Assembly: GCA_947259605.1 (NCBI GenBank)
Contig: CAMYMX010000257.1
Coordinates: 1 to 5,835, forward strand
From: an uncultured Polyangiaceae bacterium
Lineage (GTDB): Bacteria > Myxococcota_A > Polyangia > Polyangiales > Houyiibacteriaceae
Direction: 5' to 3'
Length of the DNA: 5,835 bases
In this document: positions 1-4,883 of the stretch, piece after piece
How positions within the stretch are numbered: the first letter of the stretch is position 1
Layout of the letters: each line of letters begins with the position of its first letter
Notes under the pieces: generated by a model
What the model saw: only the letters and a program-made list of their open reading frames with translations
Told to the model about the DNA's origin: nothing
Databases searched by the model: none
Program-made: the position numbers and the translations under genes

Positions 1-87
1 CTCGAAGCCGAAGTCCAAGCCAGCCTCAAGCAGCAAGTCGGACTCTTAGGCGCTGGCACTGGCACTGACACTGACACTAACCGCTGA
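1..87 (+). CDS. C-terminal fragment of an unidentified protein (5' end outside window)
   Basis: Frame 1 is open from the first base to a TGA at 85-87 and encodes 28 residues. They start with a helix-like stretch (LEAEVQASLKQQVGLLG) and end in a Gly-Thr/Asp-Thr repeat followed by Asn-Arg. First codon positions are strongly GC-rich in this frame and second positions AT-rich, the pattern expected of coding DNA. The other two plus frames close earlier, at 49 and 68, with Ser/Lys or Arg/Trp-rich readings. The stop lies 2 bp from the stop of the convergent helicase gene, a common arrangement for tail-to-tail genes. The protein family cannot be recognised from so short a tail. A minus-strand frame is also open here, so the assignment is tentative. 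Confidence 0.4.
   Translation, partial: LEAEVQASLKQQVGLLGAGTGTDTDTNR
49..78. repeat. Short tandem hexamer repeat, five degenerate units
   Basis: Five consecutive 6-bp units read GGCGCT, GGCACT, GGCACT, GACACT, GACACT. The unit length keeps the frame, so in frame 1 it encodes alternating Gly/Asp and Ala/Thr dipeptides at the extreme C terminus of the partial gene. The pattern fits slippage-generated low-complexity sequence in a tolerant protein tail. Confidence 0.7.
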
Positions 88-89
88 GC

Positions 90-2267
90 CTAGGCCGGCT
101 CGAGGTACGACGCGATGATAGTGCGCGTCCCCCAGCCTGAAAAGCGCACCGACACGCGTGGCGGGGAGCCCTGCATGACCTCCCGGACCTCCCCTACGCC
201 GAACTTTGGGTGCCGTACCTGCACACCACGCCGTAGCCCTTCGAGATCCGAGAGGTCGGATCCTTCGCTATAGTCGATGTAGCTTTCGGCGGGTTCATGG
301 TGGCGCTCCTCTGTCGCCGGCGCGTGAGACGGTGAGCTGGACCTTGCACCGATCCACTCGATATCCTCTGGAGGCAGCTCGGTCAGAAAGCGCGAGGGGA
401 TGCCAACCCGCTGCTGTCCGAAGATTCTTCGCACCGCGGCAAAGCTGAGCACCAGCCGCTGCTCCGCGCGGGTGAACGCGACGTAGGCGAGACGCCGCTC
501 TTCTTCGAGCTCCTCAGGATCTTCCCATGGATCGATGCCCTTGAAGGGAAACACTTGCTCTTCGAGGCCTGTGACCATCACGACCGGGAACTCCAAGCCT
601 TTGGCGGCGTGCACCGTCATCAGGGTCACCCTGTCGCCACCGACCTGCTCGTCGGCGGAGGTCTGAAGCGTCACATTCTCGAGAAACTCGGCAAGCGTGC
701 ATTCGGGACGCTCGCGTTGGAACTCGTCCATGGACGCCACGAGCTCCTGGAGGTTCTGGAACCGCGCGTCCGCCTCGGGCGTGTCGTCGTGCTGAAGCAT
801 CTCGGCGTAGCCGCTTCGATGAACCAGCTCCGCGCCGATTTCACCGAGGGGTGCTCCGGATGCCGCAACATCCCGCAGACCCGCCATCAGACCACGGAAG
901 GCGCCGAGACGCTTTCGTGCGGCGCTCCCGAACTGGGCCAGCGTTGCATCGTCGTCGAGCAGGTCGGTCAGCCCCTGACCGTATTGTGCCGCCAGATCGA
1001 GAAGGCGCGTGATCGTGCTCTTGCCGATCCCCCGCGAGGGCGTGTTGATGATTCGGAGAAGACTCATATCGTCTGACGGGTTGGTCATCACGCGAAGGTA
1101 CGCGAGCAGGTCTTTTACCTCGGCGCGATCGTAGAAGCGCATCCCACCGACGATGCGGTAGCCGATGTTGGCGCTTCGAAGCGACTCTTCGATCACGCGC
1201 GACTGCGCGTGCGTTCGATAGAAGACCGCGACGTCCGATAAGCGATGCCCTTGAGACGAAAGCTCACGGATGCCGCGAAGCACCAGCCGCGCCTCGTCGC
1301 GCTCGTCCATGGTGCGCACGACCAGAATCGCGTCCCCCTCGGGATTGTCGGTCCAGAGCTCTTTGGGCTCGCGGTCGGTGTTCCGTGCAATGACTGCATT
1401 GGCGGCGCGCAGGATACGCTGGGTCGAGCGATAGTTCTGCTCGAGCTTGACCAGCGTCGCATCGGGAAACGACGCCCGAAAGTCGAGAATGTTTCGGCGA
1501 TCGGCGCCTCGCCAGCGGTAGATGCTCTGATCGTCATCTCCGACGACGCAGAGGTTGCGGTGCCCTTCCGAAAGGAGGCGAACGAGCCGGAATTGCGCGT
1601 GATTGGTGTCCTGAAACTCGTCGACGAGAACGTGCGAGAACCGGCCGACCACTTCGTCGCGAAAAGCCTCGTCCGAATCGAGCGCGCGCACGGTGCGGTA
1701 GATCAAATCGCCGAAATCGAGCGCATTGGCCAGTCGAAGCCGCTCCTCGTAGGTCGTGTAGACGCGCCGAACGACCTCGGACCATGCGTCGGGGGTTTCG
1801 ATCTCGTCCGGCCCCTGGACCTCTTGCTTCGCGCGGTTGATGCGACCCGCCATCGCCTTGGGCTGATAGCGCTTCTCGTCGAGTCCAAGATCACGAAGGA
1901 CGCGCTTGACGAGCGCCTGTTGGTCCTGGTCATCGTAGATCGTGAAATCCTTGCTGACTCCGGAGCTCTCTCCGTGTCGTCGGAGCAGCCGCGCGCAGGT
2001 CGCGTGAAACGTGCCAACTTGGACGGCTGCGCCCTGCTCACCAAGGAGGTTCAGAAGGCGCGCGCGCATTTCGCCTGCAGCCTTGTTGGTGAAGGTGACC
2101 GCAAGAATCCTCCACGGCGCCACGTCGTGCGCGGCGATGAGTTGGGCAACGCGAAACGTGATGACCCGGGTCTTGCCACTTCCGGCGCCCGCAAAGACCA
2201 CGAGCGGTCCCCCCTGGTGAATGACTGCCTCGCGCTGACGGGAATTCAGAGAGCTGAGGTCCAGCAC
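90..2267 (-). CDS. uvrD: UvrD/PcrA-type ATP-dependent 3'-5' DNA helicase (SF1A)
   Basis: This 725-residue superfamily 1A helicase would unwind DNA 3'-5' in excision and mismatch repair and at transcription or replication conflicts in the cytoplasm. All motifs are visible: Q-motif (LNSRQREAV, residues 7-15), Walker A (AGAGSGKT, 26-33), Walker B/motif II (DEFQDTNHAQ, 216-225), motif III (GDDDQSIYRWRGAD, 243-256), motif IV (QNYRST, 277-282), motif V (TVHAAKGLEF, 551-560) and motif VI (VAFTRAEQRL, 596-605). After an acidic, Ser/His-rich linker (about 630-678), the C terminus (about 680-723, with VRHPKFGVGEV at 684-694) matches the Tudor-like domain that binds RNA polymerase in PcrA/UvrD. The length equals that of E. 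coli UvrD or Bacillus PcrA. The start is GTG at 2265-2267; an in-frame stop lies only four codons upstream, and the Shine-Dalgarno is weak. UvrD versus PcrA naming is a matter of lineage. Rep is less likely given the C-terminal domain. Confidence 0.96.
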   Translation of the reverse strand: MLDLSSLNSRQREAVIHQGGPLVVFAGAGSGKTRVITFRVAQLIAAHDVAPWRILAVTFTNKAAGEMRARLLNLLGEQGAAVQVGTFHATCARLLRRHGESSGVSKDFTIYDDQDQQALVKRVLRDLGLDEKRYQPKAMAGRINRAKQEVQGPDEIETPDAWSEVVRRVYTTYEERLRLANALDFGDLIYRTVRALDSDEAFRDEVVGRFSHVLVDEFQDTNHAQFRLVRLLSEGHRNLCVVGDDDQSIYRWRGADRRNILDFRASFPDATLVKLEQNYRSTQRILRAANAVIARNTDREPKELWTDNPEGDAILVVRTMDERDEARLVLRGIRELSSQGHRLSDVAVFYRTHAQSRVIEESLRSANIGYRIVGGMRFYDRAEVKDLLAYLRVMTNPSDDMSLLRIINTPSRGIGKSTITRLLDLAAQYGQGLTDLLDDDATLAQFGSAARKRLGAFRGLMAGLRDVAASGAPLGEIGAELVHRSGYAEMLQHDDTPEADARFQNLQELVASMDEFQRERPECTLAEFLENVTLQTSADEQVGGDRVTLMTVHAAKGLEFPVVMVTGLEEQVFPFKGIDPWEDPEELEEERRLAYVAFTRAEQRLVLSFAAVRRIFGQQRVGIPSRFLTELPPEDIEWIGARSSSPSHAPATEERHHEPAESYIDYSEGSDLSDLEGLRRGVQVRHPKFGVGEVREVMQGSPPRVSVRFSGWGTRTIIASYLEPA

Positions 2268-2424
2268 CCGCGGAACCTAGCTGCCTGCGTGCGGAAAACC
2301 AGCGAAAAACCGGGATTCCAGGGATGCTTTGGGGTCGAAAGCTGGCCTTCGCGTCGTTTTGCGCGTAGAGATCCACGGTAGGTCGCGACGGCGACTAACC
2401 CCTTGAAAACGTCGAGGATCTTGG
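2268..2424. promoter_or_regulatory. Divergent intergenic region between helicase and sigma-factor genes
   Basis: The 157 bp between two divergent GTG starts must contain promoters for the helicase (minus) and the sigma operon (plus). No good TTGACA/TATAAT pair was found on either strand. A TTGAAA at 2403-2408 would place its -10 element inside the sigma coding region, so it is not usable. One weak ECF-like pair on the plus strand is GGGATT (2312-2317), 16 bp, then GTC (2334-2336). A perfect 8-bp palindrome, GTCGCGAC, sits at 2382-2389 and is also part of a 5-bp inverted repeat (2382-2386 with 2391-2395). The region is certain to be non-coding and intergenic; the specific elements are speculative. 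Confidence 0.45.
2414..2418 (+). promoter_or_regulatory. Ribosome binding site of the sigma-factor gene
   Basis: GAGGA lies 6 bp upstream of the GTG at 2425-2427. An in-frame TGA at 2404-2406 excludes any start further upstream. The two together decide the non-ATG start of the sigma factor. Confidence 0.7.
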
Positions 2425-3084
2425 GTGAATCAACCGCTGTCCAATGCGTCCAAAACCAAGGAGGCCCCAACCGGTTCCTCCGCAAAGGGCGATCATGACC
2501 TGGTACAACGGGTACAAGCAGGAGACACCGCAGCTTTTCGAGCGCTTTTCGACAAGTATCATCGACGCGCGTTCGCGGTGGCCATGGGTGTCGTCAAGAA
2601 CGAGGATGACGCCTTGGATGCCGTTCAAGAGGCGTTCGTCAAGGTCCACAAGAACATCCACAAATTTGAAGGGAGCTCGAGCTTCTACACGTGGCTCTAT
2701 CGCATCGTCATGAATGTCTCCATCGACCACGTCAGGCGCACCAGCAGGAGAAAGAACCTGGATTTCGACGAGCGTGCCCTGCACGAGGAGAGTCAGGTCG
2801 CCGGTGACGGCGCGCTGGTACCGAGCATCACCAACGCCAACCCTGGCAAGGCGGCGCTGCGTCGCGAGCTCGGCAGCGCGATCCAAGCCGCCCTGCAGGA
2901 GTTGCCGGAGCACCATCGCGCGGTGATCATCCTTCGAGAAATCGAGGGCATGAGCTACGAAGAGATGGCTGAAGCACTGGAGGTTCCCAAAGGCACCGTC
3001 ATGAGCCGCTTGTTTCACGCCAGAAAAAAGATGCAGGCCGCGCTGGCGCCTTATCTTGCAGCGGAGGCCCTTTCCGAGGACTAG
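2425..3084 (+). CDS. RpoE-like ECF (group IV) RNA polymerase sigma factor
   Basis: This 219-residue sigma-70 family protein has only regions 2 and 4, as in extracytoplasmic-function sigma factors. Region 2 spans about residues 24-106: AFRALFDKYHRRAF (37-50), the core-binding DALDAVQEAFVKV (62-74), and FYTWLYRIVMNVSIDHVRR (87-105), which opens and reads the -10 element. A 45- to 50-residue linker follows. Region 4 is at about 150-205 (LQELPEHHRAVIILREIEG, 158-175; YEEMAEALEVPKGTVMSR, 178-195) and carries the helix-turn-helix that reads the -35 element. The wording of the linker and region 4 resembles E. coli RpoE. It has a GTG start with a good Shine-Dalgarno. The next gene starts 2 bp downstream and encodes a membrane anti-sigma factor, so activity is probably controlled by sequestration at the inner membrane. 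Its regulon and inducing signal cannot be read from the sequence. Confidence 0.95.
   Translation: MNQPLSNASKTKEAPTGSSAKGDHDLVQRVQAGDTAAFRALFDKYHRRAFAVAMGVVKNEDDALDAVQEAFVKVHKNIHKFEGSSSFYTWLYRIVMNVSIDHVRRTSRRKNLDFDERALHEESQVAGDGALVPSITNANPGKAALRRELGSAIQAALQELPEHHRAVIILREIEGMSYEEMAEALEVPKGTVMSRLFHARKKMQAALAPYLAAEALSED
3076..3080 (+). promoter_or_regulatory. Ribosome binding site of the anti-sigma gene, within the sigma coding end
   Basis: GAGGA lies inside the last codons of the sigma gene, 6 bp before the ATG at 3087. This supports that start and indicates coupled translation of sigma and anti-sigma, which helps keep the two proteins in balance. Confidence 0.65.
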
Positions 3085-3086
3085 TC

Positions 3087-3620
3087 ATGGAGAGTGCAAA
3101 GACAGAGGACGAGCAGCTTCAAATGTTCTTCGACGGAGAGCTTGCTCCGGAAGAGGAGGCCGCGGTGCGCCGTAGCCTCGAAGCTTCGCCCGAAGGTTCC
3201 GCCCAGCTGCGCGAATGGGAGCGACTTCGCGTTGCGATGAAAAGCGTTTCGGCCGACTGGGCTGGGCAGATCGACTCCGATGCGCTCTTCGCCCGGATCG
3301 AGTCCGACCTGAACGCGCAGGTCATTCCGATCGATAGGCCGGTGGCTCCGCCTGCCTTCCGCAAGATTCCCGGTGGCCGAGAGCGCCGCGTCTGGGGCGC
3401 AGCGGCGATTGGTTTTGCGGCCGCCGCGGCGATCTTCTTAGCGGTGATCAGCTCACCTGGGAGCGCCCCCCAGCAAGGATCCACGGGCGTCGCACGCGGG
3501 TCGGAGGTACTCGAAGTCGATTTCGGGGCGAACACTGGGACGATCTTCGAGGTCGAGGGTGGCGCAGGGGAATCGTTGGCTGTGGTTTGGATCGATGACG
3601 AAGAGGTAGGGCTTCCATGA
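3087..3620 (+). CDS. Single-pass membrane anti-sigma factor, zinc-free type
   Basis: This 177-residue protein is the probable inhibitor of the ECF sigma factor encoded 2 bp upstream. Its N-terminal cytoplasmic part begins with FFDGELAPEEEAAVRR (14-29), the layout of anti-sigma domains of the zf-HC2/ASD type. The usual HX3CX2C zinc site is replaced by S30-X3-S34-X2-G37, and the whole protein contains no Cys or His. A flexible Pro-rich linker (about 79-97) and a basic RERR cluster (98-101) precede one transmembrane helix (about 102-121), consistent with an N-in topology. The roughly 55-residue periplasmic tail has a Ser/Gly/Gln-rich stretch and then a short beta-like domain (EVLEVDFGANTGTIFEVEG, 140-158; SLAVVWID, 163-170). 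The sequence alone does not say whether it is released by regulated proteolysis or by a conformational change. The stop overlaps the next start by 4 bp (ATGA). The anti-sigma role rests on position, topology and the degenerate motif. Confidence 0.85.
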   Translation: MESAKTEDEQLQMFFDGELAPEEEAAVRRSLEASPEGSAQLREWERLRVAMKSVSADWAGQIDSDALFARIESDLNAQVIPIDRPVAPPAFRKIPGGRERRVWGAAAIGFAAAAAIFLAVISSPGSAPQQGSTGVARGSEVLEVDFGANTGTIFEVEGGAGESLAVVWIDDEEVGLP

Positions 3621-4120
3621 CGCTCATTCGACATTTGCTGCTGTTCGGTTTCCTGTTCGCCGCTTCGACGGCTTCCGCACAGGGCAGCTCCTTAGCGCGA
3701 TCGGACCGAGCGGCGACCGTCTCGAAGGTGCCCGCTGAAGTGCTGGTCGTCTTGGCCAAAGAAGAGCCAGGCGAAATCGACCCGCAGCTGAAGAAGCTGA
3801 CCGCGCTGCGCAGGCCCCCGTTCAATTCGTTCCGATCGATGCAGATCTTATCGCGGCCCAAGCTGACCCTCACGCCCGGGAAAGACGCGCTGGTTTCGTT
3901 GCCGAACGGCAGGAGGGTGAAACTGACGCTCCTTCGGGTCATGCCCGATGGACGCTACAAGGTGAAGGCCGCCATCAACCGGCCCAACAAGTCGGACTAT
4001 CTGCCGCTCTTGCAGGTCGTGGCCTCCGCGGGCGATCCATTCTTCGTCGCAGGGCAGACATATCAGGGCGGGACTCTGGTCGTTGGCGTGATCGTCGACC
4101 CGAAGAAGACCACCCAATAG
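3617..4120 (+). CDS. Small secreted (periplasmic) protein of unrecognised family
   Basis: This 167-residue protein has a clear Sec signal peptide: MTLIRH, a hydrophobic core (residues 7-16), and a likely signal peptidase I site after ASA (19-21), just before Gln22. There is no lipobox cysteine; in fact the protein has no cysteine. The mature part of about 146 residues starts with a charged region (22-60), then PPFNSFRSM (67-75), and a beta-rich core with LTLTPGKDALVSLPNGR (83-99), MPDGRYKVKAAINRP (108-122) and DPFFVAGQTYQGGTLVVGV (139-157). I recognise no enzymatic motif. The core reads like a compact beta sandwich or barrel. Its ATG overlaps the anti-sigma stop, with GAGG at 3603-3606 and TAGGG at 3607-3611 upstream, so it is almost certainly co-translated. 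A periplasmic partner of the anti-sigma factor is a reasonable inference, not shown. Residual resemblance to myxobacterial proteins beside sigma genes is from memory only. Confidence 0.85.
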   Translation: MTLIRHLLLFGFLFAASTASAQGSSLARSDRAATVSKVPAEVLVVLAKEEPGEIDPQLKKLTALRRPPFNSFRSMQILSRPKLTLTPGKDALVSLPNGRRVKLTLLRVMPDGRYKVKAAINRPNKSDYLPLLQVVASAGDPFFVAGQTYQGGTLVVGVIVDPKKTTQ

Positions 4121-4813
4121 GTGCGCGCAGACGATCCAGACCTGATTGAGATCGAGGGACCTCCGCCGCTCGACCGACCGGCGGATGTGGTGGTCGAAGC
4201 CCTGTCGCCCGTCGTCACCGCCGAGCGTCTTCAGCGGATCTCCGATGTCGTTCGCGCTCGCACCGACGACCTGGTTCTGGTGCTCGATCGGATTTCCGAC
4301 CCCCACAACTCGAGCGCGGTACTGCGAAGCGCGGATGCGTTCGGCCTTCAGACGGTACATGTGATCGTCGGCGAGCACGGGTTCAAGGCGTCCAGAGGAG
4401 TTTCGAAGGGCACGCAGCGCTGGCTTGATGTCATCCGATACCAAAGCACCGAAGCCTGTGCGCGGCACCTGAAACGAGACGGCTATTTGATCTACGTCGC
4501 AGCCATGGGAAGCGACACCCAATTGGAGGACCTACGCGCGATGGAGCGATTGGCCGTGGTGTTTGGGAACGAGCACCGCGGGGTGTCCGAAGAGATGCGA
4601 GCGCTGGCAGATGGTACGTTTTCGATTCCGATGCGGGGCTTCGTCGAAAGCCTCAATATCTCGGTCGCCGCCGCGATCACGATGCAGACACTTGCTCAAG
4701 ACGGCCGAAGGGGTCTGCCCGCGGCTCGACAACGGGAGCTCGAGGCCAGATTCCTGATGAATTCCGTAAGGAACGCGGACCAAGTCATCGAGAAATTTCG
4801 CGGGAATGATTGA
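4121..4813 (+). CDS. trmH: TrmH/SpoU-family tRNA (guanosine-2'-O)-methyltransferase
   Basis: This 230-residue SPOUT-class enzyme is expected to methylate the 2'-OH of a tRNA guanosine (G18 in the D-loop) with S-adenosylmethionine in the cytoplasm. Motif 1 is DPHNSSAVLRSADAFG (60-75) with the RNA-binding/catalytic Asn63 and Arg69. Motif 2 is VVFGNEHRGVS (146-156). Motif 3 is IPMRGFVESLNISVAAAIT (169-187), which forms the trefoil-knot cofactor site with Asn179. The length matches E. coli TrmH (229). The C-terminal helix about 200-227 is typical of TrmH rather than RlmB, and there is no L30e-like N-terminal domain. The GTG at 4121 directly follows the preceding TAG in the same frame, with only a weak GAAGAAG (4102-4108) upstream. 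Later in-frame GTGs at 4187 and 4190 (residues 23, 24) are alternatives, and residues 1-25 look like an acidic, Pro-rich extension. Another 2'-O-methylation target cannot be excluded. Confidence 0.92.
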   Translation: MRADDPDLIEIEGPPPLDRPADVVVEALSPVVTAERLQRISDVVRARTDDLVLVLDRISDPHNSSAVLRSADAFGLQTVHVIVGEHGFKASRGVSKGTQRWLDVIRYQSTEACARHLKRDGYLIYVAAMGSDTQLEDLRAMERLAVVFGNEHRGVSEEMRALADGTFSIPMRGFVESLNISVAAAITMQTLAQDGRRGLPAARQRELEARFLMNSVRNADQVIEKFRGND

Positions 4814-4883
4814 GCAGCCCCGAGTGTCGTGAATTAGGGGAGAAAGCGCCGAGCGGGGGATGCTATAGGCGCCGGCGGACCAG
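4814..4883. other. 70-bp intergenic gap, no clear terminator or promoter
   Basis: The only dyads are a CCCC/GGGG pair (about 4818-4840) and GCGCC (4846-4850) with GGCGC (4868-4872) across a 17-nt loop, neither followed by a T tract. A possible extended -10, TGCTATAGG at 4861-4869, has no matching -35 element. The gap therefore neither proves nor excludes read-through from trmH into the PBP gene. Confidence 0.3.

Noticed and set aside
2..49. Alternative frame 2 tail (Ser/Lys/Pro-rich) at the window start
   Set aside because: Its third positions are GC-rich, but first positions are AT-rich and the reading is low-complexity; frame 1 has more coding-like composition. It cannot be fully excluded.
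555..1076. 173-codon plus-strand open frame opposite the helicase C-terminal half
   Set aside because: It is an antisense shadow of conserved helicase sequence, and its composition looks like translated complement rather than a protein.
1245..2381. 378-codon plus-strand open frame opposite the helicase gene
   Set aside because: It lies antisense to a fully conserved helicase coding region containing all SF1 motifs, has no recognisable domain, and such frames are expected in GC-rich genes.
2403..2408. TTGAAA as a -35 promoter element for the sigma operon
   Set aside because: The matching -10 position would be at the GTG start or inside the coding region, leaving no leader with the Shine-Dalgarno.
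2395..3018. 207-codon minus-strand open frame across the sigma-factor gene
   Set aside because: It is antisense to conserved sigma regions 2 and 4 with no family resemblance, and would also cover the sigma ribosome binding site.
3848..4522. 224-codon minus-strand open frame across the secreted-protein and trmH genes
   Set aside because: It is antisense to two better-supported genes, spanning their junction, with no recognisable domain.
4846..4872. GCGCC/GGCGC inverted repeat as a terminator after trmH
   Set aside because: It has a 5-bp stem with a 17-nt loop and no following T tract, so it does not fit an intrinsic terminator.
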